From CAYVQE01 sp964633205 (GTDB lineage Bacteria; Myxococcota; B64-G9), in assembly GCA_964633205.1 (NCBI GenBank), contig CAZWFN010000011.1:3783-67782 (forward strand): DNA of 64,000 nucleotides, given 5' to 3'. The position numbers and the translations under genes are program-made. Below the pieces are notes generated by a model. The model worked only from the letters and a program-made list of their open reading frames with translations. It was not told the DNA's origin and searched no databases. Shown here one piece after another: positions 18,790 to 26,962 of this stretch. Numbering within the stretch: position 1 is the stretch's first letter; each line of letters starts with the position of its first letter.

Positions 18790-20772
18790 TCACGCCGGTC
18801 GAACTCTGGCGGCATCGGGCGCCTCGGTCTCGCCGCGCAGCAGCTGGCCGATGCGCTCGCCGCTGATCTCCTCGTGTTCGAGCAGCTCGGCCACCAGCCG
18901 TTCCAGCAGGTGCCGGTGGTGCTGCAGCGCCTCGAGAGCGAAGCGGTGCGCCTCGTCGAGCAGGCTCTGGATGGCGGCATCGATCTCGCGCGCGGTCTGC
19001 TCGGCGTGACGCCGGGAGCGGCCGAGCTCTTCGCCCAAAAAGACCGGTTCCCGGCCGTCACCGAAGGCCATGTGGCCGAAGCGCTCGCTCATGCCCCAGC
19101 TCTCGACCATGCGCCGGCCCAGCTCCGAGGCCTGGCGCAGGTCGTCCTCGGCGCCGGTGCTCAGCTCGCCCAGGCCGATCTGCTCGGCGGCCCGGCCGGC
19201 GAGCTGCACGCTCAGGCGGGCTTCGAGCTCGCCGCGCGCCAGCATGGTGCGATCGCGCTCGGGCAGCTGCTGGGTGGCGCCCATGGCGCGGCCGCGAGGC
19301 ATGATGCTGACCTTGTGCACCGGCTCGGCCCGCTCGTGCACCGCCGCCACCAGGGCGTGGCCGGCCTCGTGAAAGGCGATGCGACGCCGCTCCTCGTCGC
19401 TCAGGGCCAGGTTCTCGCGCTGGTGGCCCATCAGCAGCTTGTCGCGGGCGGCCTCCACGTGGGCTCGCTCGATGCGCTCGGCGTCGCGCCGCGAGGCCAG
19501 CAGGGCCGCTTCGTTGAGCAGGTTCTCGAGATCGGCGCCCGAGAAGCCGGGCGTGGAGCGTGCGATGTCGCGCAGCAGCTCCGGATCGTCGAGCGCCTTG
19601 TCGCGGGCGTGGATCTCCAGGATGGCCACCCGCTCCTGGATCGAGGGCAGCTCCACGGTCACCTGGCGGTCGAAGCGCCCCGGACGCATCAGCGCCGGGT
19701 CCAGGATGTCCGGCCGGTTGGTGGCGGCCATGACGATCACGTCCTGGTTGGGCACGAAGCCGTCGAGCTCGCTCAGCAGCTGGTTCAGGGTCTGCTCCCG
19801 TTCGTCGTGGCCGCCGCCCAGCCCGGCGCCGCGGCGGCGCCCGATCGAGTCGATCTCGTCGATGAACACGATGGCCGGCGCCACCCGCTTGGCTTCCTCG
19901 AACATGGCCCGTACCCGGGAGGCGCCGACGCCGACGAACATCTCCATGAAGTCCGAGCCGGTGATGCTGAAAAACGGCGCCTCCGCCTCGCCGGCCACCG
20001 CTCGGGCCAGCAGGGTCTTGCCGGTGCCCGGCGGGCCGAGCAGCATCAGGCCGTGGGGCGCCTTGCCCCCCAGCCGCTCGAAGCGATCGGGCTGCCGGAG
20101 TAAGGCGACGATCTCGCGCAGGTCGGCCTTGGCCGCTTCCGAGCCGGCCACGTCGGCGAAGGTGGTCTGCTCCTGGCGCCGCTCGTAGAGCTGGGCCCGG
20201 TTCTTGCGGATGGACAGCATGCCCTGGCCGCGATCGCGGGCCGCCCGGGCGCCGAACCAGAACAGGCCGCCGAGCAGCAAGAACGGCAGCAACAGGCCGA
20301 GCACCAGCCAACCGCCGCTCGACTGCGGCTCCACGGCGATGCGCACGCCGGCCGCCGCGAGCTCGTCGAGCAGATCGTCGACGCCGAAGGCCGGCACCTG
20401 GGTGTGGAAGCGCGGCTCCGATTCAGTCTGCCCGGCTGTGCTCGCGCGGTCGTCGTTCGGGCCCGCGTCCGGTCCGGATTCGCCCTGCTGCTGCGGGCCC
20501 GAGCGCTCCCCGGCCGGGGTCTGTCCCGCCTGGGCGGCGGGCCGCAGCACGCCTTCGACCTCGCGGCCGGTCAGGGTCACCGAGGCCACCCGGTTCTGGG
20601 CGATGCGCTGGCGAAAGGTGCTGTAGTCGAGCTCGCGGCCGGCGTCCGAGCCGGCTTCGACCAGCAGCCAGATGCCGCCGCCGATCAGCCCCAGCAGCAA
20701 CAGCAGCCGCCAGTTGAAGCGCCCGTCGGAGCCGGCCGCTTCGTCGCCGCCGGGCATGGGTTCCCGTCTCAC
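18790..20772 (-). CDS. ftsH: ATP-dependent zinc metalloprotease FtsH
   Basis: FtsH is a membrane-bound AAA+ protease that degrades damaged or regulatory membrane and cytosolic proteins. The 660-residue protein has two transmembrane helices (about 22-39 and 155-176) around a periplasmic segment. The AAA domain has Walker A GPPGTGKT (246-253), Walker B IVFIDEID and the second region of homology ATNRPDILDPALMRPGRFDR. The zinc protease domain has HEAGH. The periplasmic segment holds a Gln/Ser/Pro-rich insertion, and the tail after the protease domain is short. A GTG at 20772 is preceded by GGGAGG; an ATG at 20757 is the alternative. A sigma-54-type promoter and stress-type neighbours suggest an accessory, stress-induced FtsH rather than the only housekeeping copy. 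Confidence 0.94.
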   Translation of the reverse strand: MRREPMPGGDEAAGSDGRFNWRLLLLLGLIGGGIWLLVEAGSDAGRELDYSTFRQRIAQNRVASVTLTGREVEGVLRPAAQAGQTPAGERSGPQQQGESGPDAGPNDDRASTAGQTESEPRFHTQVPAFGVDDLLDELAAAGVRIAVEPQSSGGWLVLGLLLPFLLLGGLFWFGARAARDRGQGMLSIRKNRAQLYERRQEQTTFADVAGSEAAKADLREIVALLRQPDRFERLGGKAPHGLMLLGPPGTGKTLLARAVAGEAEAPFFSITGSDFMEMFVGVGASRVRAMFEEAKRVAPAIVFIDEIDSIGRRRGAGLGGGHDEREQTLNQLLSELDGFVPNQDVIVMAATNRPDILDPALMRPGRFDRQVTVELPSIQERVAILEIHARDKALDDPELLRDIARSTPGFSGADLENLLNEAALLASRRDAERIERAHVEAARDKLLMGHQRENLALSDEERRRIAFHEAGHALVAAVHERAEPVHKVSIMPRGRAMGATQQLPERDRTMLARGELEARLSVQLAGRAAEQIGLGELSTGAEDDLRQASELGRRMVESWGMSERFGHMAFGDGREPVFLGEELGRSRRHAEQTAREIDAAIQSLLDEAHRFALEALQHHRHLLERLVAELLEHEEISGERIGQLLRGETEAPDAARVRPA

Positions 20773-20840
20773 GCCTACCTCCCGCAGCGGCTCCGGCCGC
20801 AGCGCGCCACGCGCGACGGCCGGCCACCGGGGTCACCATC

Positions 20841-20868
20841 AGCAAGAACGATGCAGCAAGAACGATGC
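20841..20868. repeat. 14-bp tandem duplication in the ftsH promoter
   Basis: AGCAAGAACGATGC occurs twice in direct tandem (20841-20854 and 20855-20868). On the minus strand each copy carries a TTGCT -12 element, but only the copy at 20855 has a GG at the right distance. The duplication may have created or displaced a promoter. Confidence 0.7.
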
Positions 20869-20870
20869 CA
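20855..20870 (-). promoter_or_regulatory. Sigma-54 promoter for ftsH
   Basis: On the minus strand TGGCATCGTTCTTGCT has the -24 TGGCAT, -12 TTGCT and exact GG-N10-GC spacing. The start would be near 20844, about 70 bp before the GTG of ftsH. It is back to back with the sigma-54 promoter of the HEAT gene at 20886. Confidence 0.65.
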
Positions 20871-20885
20871 GGCAGCCGCAGCGCC

Positions 20886-20901
20886 TGGCACGGGGATTGC
20901 G
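20886..20901 (+). promoter_or_regulatory. Sigma-54 promoter for the HEAT-repeat gene
   Basis: TGGCACGGGGATTGCG matches TGGCACG-N4-TTGC with exact spacing (GG 20887-20888, GC 20899-20900). It differs from the pncA promoter core by one base. The start would be near 20912, about 43 bp before the coding region. Confidence 0.7.
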
Positions 20902-20954
20902 AGTCCGGGGTGGATGGATGAGCCGGGCCAGCGGCGCGGCACCCGGAGGCGATC

Positions 20955-21788
20955 ATGAAGCGGGCTGAACGACCCGGACCGGATTGGGACATCGCGGCGC
21001 TGGCCGAGGCGTTGCTGGATGCGGACCAGGAGTGGGCGGTGGCCGCCGCCCGCGCGCTGGCCGAGCGCGGCGACCCGGTCGCCCGCGCTGCGCTGCGCGA
21101 GGCGCTGGAGCAGAACCTGGGTCGCTACGACCGGCGCGCTCTGGCCGCCGAGCTGGTCCACGCGCTGGGCCGGCTCGAGGATGGGGCGGCCGAGGCCCTG
21201 CTGGTCGAGGCGCTGCGCTCCAGCTTCTACCACATCCAGGCCGAGGCGCTGCAGGCGCTGGAGCGCATCGAGCCCGGCGGCGGCGCGCTGGAGCAGCTGC
21301 GGCGGCTGGTCGAGCAGGACGGGCCCACCGAGGTCAAGCGCGAGGCGGTGCGCGGGCTGGGCCGCACCCGCGATCCGCGGGCGCTGGACCACCTGGCCGG
21401 GGTGCTGGAGCCCGGCCGCGAGCACGCGGTCAAGCGGGAAGCGGTGGCGGTGCTCGGCGACAGCGAGCGCGCCGAGGCGGCCTCCGTGCTGATGGACTTC
21501 TACCACCGCGAGGCCGACCGGGTGCTGCGCCAGACGGTGATCGACGCCCTGGCGCGGATCGCCAGCGTGGGCTCGGTCGACTTTTTGCTGGGGCTGCTCG
21601 AGGATGCGGACGCCCACATCCGCGCCAGCGCCGCCGAGGCCCTGGGCCGGACGCGCAACCCGCTGGCCAAGCTGCCGCTTGAGCACGCCTTGACCGACGC
21701 CGACGAGCGCGTCCGCTACAGCGCTGCCCGCGCGCTGGGCCTGATCGTCTACCTGCCGCTGGCCGAGCCGGAACCGGAAGAAAACTGA
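20955..21788 (+). CDS. HEAT-repeat protein
   Basis: The 277-residue protein is built of about eight HEAT/PBS-lyase-type helical repeats, with motifs such as EAVRGLGRTRDPRALDHLAG, VIDALARIASVGSVDFLLGL and SAAEALGRTRNPLAKLPLEH. The C-terminus is acidic. There is no signal peptide and no catalytic motif, so it is most likely a cytosolic scaffold or adaptor. It is transcribed divergently from ftsH, each with a sigma-54-type promoter, so the two are probably co-regulated. A role in substrate delivery or regulation of FtsH is a guess only. GGAGG sits 5 bp before the ATG. The gene ends before a strong hairpin shared with degP. Confidence 0.85.
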   Translation: MKRAERPGPDWDIAALAEALLDADQEWAVAAARALAERGDPVARAALREALEQNLGRYDRRALAAELVHALGRLEDGAAEALLVEALRSSFYHIQAEALQALERIEPGGGALEQLRRLVEQDGPTEVKREAVRGLGRTRDPRALDHLAGVLEPGREHAVKREAVAVLGDSERAEAASVLMDFYHREADRVLRQTVIDALARIASVGSVDFLLGLLEDADAHIRASAAEALGRTRNPLAKLPLEHALTDADERVRYSAARALGLIVYLPLAEPEPEEN

Positions 21789-21850
21789 ATCAACGAACGA
21801 CCGGATAGAATCGCTCTGCACCCGGTGCCCGGCTGGCGAGTCGGGGACAA

Positions 21851-21895
21851 CCGCCCGACCAGCGGCCAGGAGGGATGCGGCCGCTGGTCGGGCGG
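21851..21895. terminator. Strong bidirectional hairpin between convergent genes
   Basis: A perfect 17-bp stem (21851-21867 with 21879-21895) surrounds an 11-base loop between the convergent HEAT gene and degP. A short A-run follows on the plus strand (about 21912-21917), which is a T-run for minus-strand transcripts but lies before the stem, so degP transcripts meet the stem after it. Termination by stem strength alone is likely in both directions. Confidence 0.6.
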
Positions 21896-21936
21896 GGTGG
21901 GTCGAGCGGAGAAAAAACCAACACCGGCCGGCGCGC

Positions 21937-23418
21937 TCAGCCGCCGGCTCCGATGACCACGTAGATCTGATTGGGACCGCGCTGGATGCGCAGCAGCACC
22001 TCGTCGCCGTCCTTCACATCGTCCAGGGCCTGGCTCAGGTCGCCGAGGGCGCGTACCCGCTGGCGGTCGACCTCCAGGATGATGTCGCCGGGACGCAGCT
22101 GGCTGGCGGCCGGTCCTTCCGGATCGACCGCGCGCACCAGCAGCCCGCGCAGGTCCTCGTCCACCCCCAGCCGATCGGCCAGCTCGGGGGTCAACGGCAC
22201 CAGCTTCAGACCCAGCCGGTTGCGGGTCGGCACCTCGACCGCCGGTGCCCCCAGCGCCCGGGCCTCGCCCTGGGCCCGGGTGCCCAGGGTGACCGCCACC
22301 CGCTCGCGCTCGCCGTCGCGCAGCAGGGTGAGGCGGGTCTCGGTGCCGGGCGGGATGGTGGCGATGGTGCGGGTCAGCTGGCGCGGATCGTCCATGCGCT
22401 CGCCGTCGACCGCGACGATCACGTCGCCGGCTCGCAGCCCGGCCCGTTCGGCCGGGCTGTCGGTGAAGACCTGGGCCACCAGCACCCCGGCGTCTTGCTG
22501 CACCTCGAACTTCTCGGCCAGCTCGGCGTCGAGCTCCTGGATGCCGACGCCCAGCCAGCCGCGCACCACCTTGCCCTCGGCGCGCAGCTGGGGCAGCAGC
22601 TCCTTGACCAGGTCGACCGGCACGGCGAAGCCGACCCCGGTGCCCTGGGCCACGATGGCGGTGTTGAGGCCGACCACCCGGCCGCGGGCGTCGAACAGCG
22701 GACCGCCCGAGTTGCCCATGTTGATCGAGGCATCGGTCTGCAGGAAATCGTCGTAGGGCCCTTGGCCGATCACCCGGCTCTTGCCCGAGATGATGCCGCT
22801 GGTGACGGTGTGGCCCAGGCCGAAGGGGTTGCCGATGGCGATCACGTGGTCGCCCACCTGCAGCGGATCGGATTGGCCCAGGTGGGCGTAAGGCAGATCG
22901 CCGTCGGCCTCGAGCTGCAGCAGGGCCACGTCGGTCTTGGGATCGCTGCCCTTGACCTCGGCCTCGAGCTCGCGGCCGTCGGCCAGCCGCACCCGGATGC
23001 GGCTGGCGTGGGCCACCACGTGGTGGTTGGTCAGGGCGTAGCCGTCGTCGCTGATGATCACCCCCGAGCCCAGCGCATGGCGCTTCATCCGGCCCTGCGG
23101 CACGCCGAAGAACTTCTCGAACAGTTGCCGGCCGCGCTGCGAGCGGCCCCGGGTGGGCTGGACGCTCTGGGTGGTGTAGACGTTGATCACCGCCGGCTCG
23201 AGCACCTCGACCAGGGCGGCCAGCGAGGCCGGCGGCTGGTAGCCGGCCGGCAGCAGCGCGTCCGAGTCGGCCTCCAGCTCGTGCCAGAAATGTCCCCGCT
23301 CGCCGGCGGCGCTCTCGGCCTGCAGGCCGATCTCGACGCAGGCCACCGCCAGCAGCAGGGCGATGGTGCCGGTCAGCAGGCGGGTGTGGCTGCTGCTTTT
23401 CGGGCGCTGCTCGGACAT
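21937..23418 (-). CDS. Periplasmic serine protease of the DegP/HtrA family
   Basis: The 493-residue protein has an N-terminal membrane or signal segment (LLTGTIALLLAVACVEIGL) and a trypsin-like domain with the full triad His133 (NHHVV), Asp163 (KTDVALL) and Ser237 (GNSGGPL). Two PDZ domains follow (about 295-390 with RGWLGVGIQEL, and about 405-490 with GDIILEVDRQRV). DegP-type enzymes act as chaperone-proteases for misfolded envelope proteins and are stress induced. The ATG at 23418 has GAGGAGG upstream; a longer frame has no support. A sigma-54-type promoter lies about 115 bp before the start. It sits near ftsH and the BON proteins, fitting an envelope quality-control role. Confidence 0.93.
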   Translation of the reverse strand: MSEQRPKSSSHTRLLTGTIALLLAVACVEIGLQAESAAGERGHFWHELEADSDALLPAGYQPPASLAALVEVLEPAVINVYTTQSVQPTRGRSQRGRQLFEKFFGVPQGRMKRHALGSGVIISDDGYALTNHHVVAHASRIRVRLADGRELEAEVKGSDPKTDVALLQLEADGDLPYAHLGQSDPLQVGDHVIAIGNPFGLGHTVTSGIISGKSRVIGQGPYDDFLQTDASINMGNSGGPLFDARGRVVGLNTAIVAQGTGVGFAVPVDLVKELLPQLRAEGKVVRGWLGVGIQELDAELAEKFEVQQDAGVLVAQVFTDSPAERAGLRAGDVIVAVDGERMDDPRQLTRTIATIPPGTETRLTLLRDGERERVAVTLGTRAQGEARALGAPAVEVPTRNRLGLKLVPLTPELADRLGVDEDLRGLLVRAVDPEGPAASQLRPGDIILEVDRQRVRALGDLSQALDDVKDGDEVLLRIQRGPNQIYVVIGAGG

Positions 23419-23543
23419 GGGCACGATCCTCCTCAGCGCTCGGCAGCCGCCGGGGGCGACCGCGGACGCCTGGGCTGGTATTCTCAATTGTGGCTCGCTT
23501 GCGTCCCTGGATAGTCTCATGTGCAAGCTCAGATGGTTTCATC

Positions 23544-23559
23544 TGCAAGGCGCGTGCCC
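23544..23559 (-). promoter_or_regulatory. Sigma-54 promoter for degP
   Basis: On the minus strand GGGCACGCGCCTTGCA has exact GG-N10-GC spacing, TTGCA at -12 and only the first base of the -24 off consensus. The 14-base core GGCACGCGCCTTGC is identical to the lipase promoter at 55090-55103. The start would be near 23533. Confidence 0.65.
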
Positions 23560-23701
23560 GTTTTGCCGGGGACCGACTTCTACGCTGGACCCATGGAGTT
23601 CGATCCCGGTGCCGGGTCGCTGTGCTCGGCCAACAGTTCATTTTGAACCGTTCGCTTCGGGCCGAACGTTGGTTCGTCATGGGCGCCGGGTCGGGTCCGG
23701 C

Positions 23702-23730
23702 TTGACAGGACCGAGGCGATGAATTCTATT
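23702..23730 (+). promoter_or_regulatory. Sigma-70-type promoter for the PAS histidine kinase
   Basis: A perfect -35 TTGACA (23702-23707), 17-bp spacer and -10 TCTATT (23725-23730, 4 of 6). The start would be near 23737, about 90 bp before the kinase ATG. No ribosome-binding site is obvious at the ATG. Confidence 0.5.
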
Positions 23731-23828
23731 GGTGGTTGAAGAGCCGGCAGCGGTTGTGACCAGGCCGGTTGGCGCACCGCTGGGAGGGGCTGGCCATCGG
23801 AGCGAAACGACCAGCGATCGGGTTCGAG

Positions 23829-24947
23829 ATGTCCGAGCGGGACGCGGCACAGGATAGCGCAGGCTGCCAGACCGCACGGGCCGAGCGGGCCGAGGCCGAG
23901 CGCGATCTGCTCGGCGGGGCGGCAGAGGCCGCGGCCGAGGCGGTGGCCGTGGCCGACGCCGCCGGCCGCATCCTGTACGTCAATCCGGCCTATGGCCGGC
24001 TGCTGGGCGTCGAGCGGGAGGCGCTGATCGGCCGCCGGCTGGAGCTGCTCGAAGCCCTCGAGGCCGACGACCCCCGTGGCCGCAGCATGCGCGCGGCGCT
24101 GGAGCGGCGCGGCTCCTGGCGCGGCAAGCGCCGCTTCAAACGCCCGGACGGCAGCCTGATCTTCGAAGAGTGCAGCCTGACGCGCGTCAACCGGGCCGAC
24201 GGTACGCTGCTGGGCTACATCGCGGTGCGCCGCGACGTGACCGAGCAGCGGCGGCTGGAGCAGGCGGCCGCGGCCGCGGTGACCGGCGACAACCTGGGCT
24301 GGGCCATCAGCGGGCTGCGCCACGAGCTGGGCAACCCGATCAACGCCGTGTCCAGCACGCTGAAGCTGCTGGCCGATCGCTTCGCCCGCCGGGGCGACGA
24401 GCGCGCGGCCGGGTACCTGCAGCGCTGCCAGGAGGAGCTGGCGCGGGTGCGCCTGCTGCTCGACGGCATGAACAGCTTCGGCCAGTTCGAGCGGCCCGAG
24501 CCGCGCCCGCTGGACCTGCCTGACTTCCTGGACCAGCTCGAGCACCTGATGCGCGCCGATCTGCAGCGGCTGGGGGTGGTGCTGCGCATCGAGGTGGCGC
24601 CCCAGGCCCGCCATTGCCTGGCCGATCCGCGGGCGCTGCAGCAGGTGCTGCTCAACGCGCTCAAAAACGCGCTCGATGCGCTGGAAGGCCGGCCCGAGCC
24701 CGTGATCACCATCCTGGTGGCCAGGCCCTCGGAGATGGCCATGGTCCGGGTGGCCGACAACGGCCCGGGCATGGGCCCCAAGCAGCTCGAGCAGCTGTTT
24801 CGGCCCTTCCACACCACCAAGAAGAACGGCACCGGTCTGGGGCTGACCATCAGCCGGCGGCTGATGGAGCGCATGGATGGCTACATCGAGGTCGACTCCA
24901 TCGAGGGCGAGGGCACCTGGGTCGATCTCTACCTGCCCGCCGAGTGA
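23829..24947 (+). CDS. PAS-domain sensor histidine kinase
   Basis: The 372-residue protein has no transmembrane helix, so it senses in the cytosol. Residues about 30-145 are a PAS domain (VADAAGRILYVNPAYGRLLG to GYIAVRRDVTEQRRLEQ). The dimerisation domain has the phospho-acceptor His165 in GLRHELGNPIN. The ATPase part has the N box (LLNALKNALDAL), G1 DNGPGMG and G2 GTGLGLTI. It is a close paralogue of the kinase at 34311-35245, sharing GLRHE-GNPIN and DPRALQQVLLN. It has no response regulator next to it and could phosphorylate the regulator at 32933-34321. The ATG at 23829 is a moderate choice; an upstream TTG at 23769 is possible. The end overlaps the convergent pfkB-type gene by 19 bp. Confidence 0.88.
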   Translation: MSERDAAQDSAGCQTARAERAEAERDLLGGAAEAAAEAVAVADAAGRILYVNPAYGRLLGVEREALIGRRLELLEALEADDPRGRSMRAALERRGSWRGKRRFKRPDGSLIFEECSLTRVNRADGTLLGYIAVRRDVTEQRRLEQAAAAAVTGDNLGWAISGLRHELGNPINAVSSTLKLLADRFARRGDERAAGYLQRCQEELARVRLLLDGMNSFGQFERPEPRPLDLPDFLDQLEHLMRADLQRLGVVLRIEVAPQARHCLADPRALQQVLLNALKNALDALEGRPEPVITILVARPSEMAMVRVADNGPGMGPKQLEQLFRPFHTTKKNGTGLGLTISRRLMERMDGYIEVDSIEGEGTWVDLYLPAE

Positions 24948-25885
24948 GCGCCGCCCTCGTCCTCCATGCGGGCGAACAGGCGTTCGACGTCATCCCGCCG
25001 GCACAGCTCGGTGCCGGGCGTCATCACCGCCGCCGCCCCGGCGGCCACCCCCAGCCGCACCGCCCGGTCCAGCGGCCAGCCGCGGACCAGGCCCAGGGTC
25101 ACCCCGGCCAGGGTGGAGTCGCCGGCGCCGACCTTGGAGGCGATGGGCACGGTGGGCGCGCGCAGCCGCAGGATGCCCCCGGCGCTGGCCGCCAGCACTC
25201 CGGCCGCGCCCAGGGTGACCACCACCACCTGGGCCCGGCCCCGCTCGACCAGGTCCAGCGCGGCCCGCTCCTGATCCTCCTCGTCGCGCAGCGGATCGCC
25301 GACCAGCTCGCGCAGCTCGCGCAGGTTGGGCTCGATCAGGTAGACCCCGGCCTCCAGAGCGCGGCGGGTCGGCGCGGCCGGGCAATCGAGCAGCAGCCGG
25401 CAGTCGCTGTCGGCGGCCCGGCGGGCCAGCCGGGCCAGCAGGTCGTCGGGCGCGCCCGGCGGCAGGCTGCCGGAGACCGCCAGCAGCGCCGGCGGCGGCT
25501 CGGCCCCCTCCAGCGCCGCCAGCACCGCCTGCCACTCCGCTGCTGCGATCCGCGGCCCGGGCATGCCGAAACGGAACTGTCGTTCGGAGCTGCGCTCGCT
25601 GACGTGGAAGCCCTCCCGGGTCCAGCCGTCGATGGCGAAGCGCCGCTGGGCCACCCCCTCGCGCTCGAGCAGCTCGGCCAGTACCTGGCCGGTCGGTCCG
25701 CCGGCCAAATACCAGGCCGTCGAACTGCCGCCCAGCGCGTGCAGTGCCCGCGAGACGTTGAGGCCGCCGCCGCCCGGCTCGCGGACCGGCTCCTCGCAGC
25801 GCAGCTTGCGCTCGGCGGCCACCTGCTCGACCGCGGTGTTCAGATCCAAGACCGGGTTGAAGGTCAACGTCACCACCGTGTCCAT
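24929..25885 (-). CDS. PfkB-family sugar kinase (1-phosphofructokinase-like)
   Basis: The 318-residue enzyme is in the ribokinase/PfkB fold of the hexose-phosphate subgroup: TLTFNPVLDLN at the N-terminus, GGGGLNVSRALHALGG for substrate, and KVGAGDSTLAGVTLG with the catalytic Asp near the C-terminus. The expected reaction is ATP-dependent phosphorylation of a fructose or tagatose phosphate; PfkB-type enzymes of this group are often found with stress genes. GGAGG precedes the ATG. It lies 12 bp after the endonuclease/phosphatase-family gene on the same strand and probably shares its sigma-54-type promoter. Confidence 0.85.
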   Translation of the reverse strand: MDTVVTLTFNPVLDLNTAVEQVAAERKLRCEEPVREPGGGGLNVSRALHALGGSSTAWYLAGGPTGQVLAELLEREGVAQRRFAIDGWTREGFHVSERSSERQFRFGMPGPRIAAAEWQAVLAALEGAEPPPALLAVSGSLPPGAPDDLLARLARRAADSDCRLLLDCPAAPTRRALEAGVYLIEPNLRELRELVGDPLRDEEDQERAALDLVERGRAQVVVVTLGAAGVLAASAGGILRLRAPTVPIASKVGAGDSTLAGVTLGLVRGWPLDRAVRLGVAAGAAAVMTPGTELCRRDDVERLFARMEDEGGAHSAGR

Positions 25886-25897
25886 GCCGATACCTCC

Positions 25898-26692
25898 TTA
25901 CGATTCCTCATCGCCGGCCACCGGCTCGGCCGCCAGGTGGCCCACCACCGGCAGGTGGTCCGAGGCGCGGCGGGCCTCGCCGCTGGCCACCGCGAACACG
26001 CCCTGCAGCCGCGCCACCGGCCGGGTCCAGATGCGGTCCAGCCGCAGCAGCGGCCAGCGGGCCGGGTAGGAGGCCGGGGCCGGAGCCTTGCCCAGCCGGG
26101 CCTCGATGGGGTGGAAGGTGCGCCGCAGCGGCAGCCACTCGTTCATGTCGCCCATGACCACCACCGGTCCGGGCTGGTCGTGGTCGAGCGTCGCGGCGAT
26201 CATCCGCGCCTGCAGGCGCCGCTCGGCGCTGCGCATGCCGAGGTGGGTGGTGATCACCCGCAGCCGGCGGCCGGTCACATCCAGCTCCACATCCAGGGCG
26301 CCGCGCGGCTCGCGCCCGGGCCAGGTCAGATCCAGCCGGCGCACCCGCAGCACCGGATGGGCGCTGAGCAGGGCGTTGCCGAAGTCGGCGTCGGTCCGCA
26401 GCATGGTCGGCCCGGCCACCGCCAGCATGCCGGTGGCCCGCTGCAAAAAGCCCGGATCGGGCTGGCCGCTGGCCAGCCGCGGCCAGGTGACCTCCTGCAG
26501 CCCGACCACGTCGGCGCCCAGCGAGCGGATCACCCCTGCGGTGCGCTCCGGATCGCGCCGCCGATCGCTGCCCACCCAGGCATGGATGTTGTAGCTGGCC
26601 ACGATGATGGCGCCGCCGGCCGGCGGCTGGCCGGCGCCGGGGGCTTGGGGCTGCTCGCTGTATGGTTTGGCTCTGGCCGCCGTGGTGCTCAC
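25898..26692 (-). CDS. Endonuclease/exonuclease/phosphatase-family protein (YbhP-like)
   Basis: The protein has 264 residues from a GTG at 26692. The EEP fold is clear from about residue 30: IIVASYNIHAW, DVVGLQEV (metal-binding Glu), VITTHLGM, VVMGDMNEW (Asp-Asn pair) and ASDHLPVVG (Asp-His). It hydrolyses phosphodiesters or phosphomonoesters; the substrate is unknown. Small EEP proteins of this type (YbhP) are linked to cardiolipin synthase ClsB in enterobacteria, and a PLD-VTT gene lies 2.9 kb away. An ATG at 26770 is also in frame, but it lies upstream of the predicted sigma-54 start near 26743, so the GTG is preferred. The N-terminal 25 residues are low complexity. Confidence 0.8.
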   Translation of the reverse strand: MSTTAARAKPYSEQPQAPGAGQPPAGGAIIVASYNIHAWVGSDRRRDPERTAGVIRSLGADVVGLQEVTWPRLASGQPDPGFLQRATGMLAVAGPTMLRTDADFGNALLSAHPVLRVRRLDLTWPGREPRGALDVELDVTGRRLRVITTHLGMRSAERRLQARMIAATLDHDQPGPVVVMGDMNEWLPLRRTFHPIEARLGKAPAPASYPARWPLLRLDRIWTRPVARLQGVFAVASGEARRASDHLPVVGHLAAEPVAGDEES

Positions 26693-26753
26693 CTCCCTCG
26701 GGGCCTGCCGTCGGCCCTGTCGCTGGGTAAACTCCCCCCATGCCGGGTTGTCC

Positions 26754-26769
26754 TGCAAGAGCGATACCA
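26754..26769 (-). promoter_or_regulatory. Sigma-54-type promoter for EEP-pfkB
   Basis: On the minus strand TGGTATCGCTCTTGCA has exact GG-N10-GC spacing, TTGCA at -12 and TGG at -24. The start would be near 26743. It is divergent from the promoter at 26901-26916, and a dyad at 26833-26851 lies between them. Confidence 0.6.
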
Positions 26770-26832
26770 TCGGGCGGCCGCTCCGGACACGGGTGATCGG
26801 CCACCGGGGTGGCGCCTGACGGAGCGGGATGG

Positions 26833-26851
26833 GTGGTTCGAAGTGACCCAG
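26833..26851 (+). promoter_or_regulatory. Shared 19-bp activator-like site between divergent sigma-54 promoters
   Basis: GTGGTTCGAAGTGACCCAG matches the minus-strand site before the PRC-KKKAT gene at 15 of 19 positions. Its centre is 72.5 bp from the -12 GC of the Rieske promoter and 86.5 bp from that of EEP-pfkB. One bound activator could serve both. Confidence 0.6.
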
Positions 26852-26876
26852 AAGCCGCCGCTGGACAGTGCAACTG

Positions 26877-26889
26877 CATGTCTGACATG
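26877..26889. repeat. Perfect dyad next to the Rieske promoter
   Basis: CATGTC and GACATG are separated by one base, ending 11 bp before the -24/-12 element of the Rieske/AIF-like gene. It may be an operator that modulates sigma-54 polymerase binding. Confidence 0.4.
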
Positions 26890-26900
26890 GATACCGTGGA

Positions 26901-26916
26901 TGGCGCGACATTTGCA
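26901..26916 (+). promoter_or_regulatory. Sigma-54 promoter for the Rieske/AIF-like reductase
   Basis: TGGCGCGACATTTGCA has exact GG-N10-GC spacing, full TTGCA and one mismatch in the -24 box. The start would be near 26926, giving a leader of about 37 bases before the ATG at 26963. Confidence 0.7.
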
Positions 26917-26962
26917 GAAAAATGACCCCACATCGCGCTGTGTGGCGACAAAAGGAGCGAGC

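Larger units (their letters stand above)
23419..23828. other. 410-bp intergenic region between degP and histidine kinase
   Basis: No coding region is supported here. It contains a minus-strand sigma-54 promoter for degP, a plus-strand TTGACA-type promoter for the kinase gene, and several dyads. These are CAGATG/CATCTG around 23531-23546, GTTCA/TGAAC at 23636-23648, and CGTTCG/CGAACG with outer GAACC/GGTTC at 23645-23675. Some of these may be activator sites for degP. A T-loop-like GTTCGATCC near 23599 does not belong to a foldable tRNA. Confidence 0.6.

Noticed and set aside
23590..23620. T-loop-like GTTCGATCC, possible tRNA
   Set aside because: The 5-bp flanking arms do not pair and no acceptor or anticodon arm can be placed.
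24614..26960. Long plus-strand frame fused upstream of the Rieske gene
   Set aside because: It runs antisense through pfkB and EEP and enters the Rieske frame by chance; the true start is the ATG at 26963 with a ribosome-binding site.
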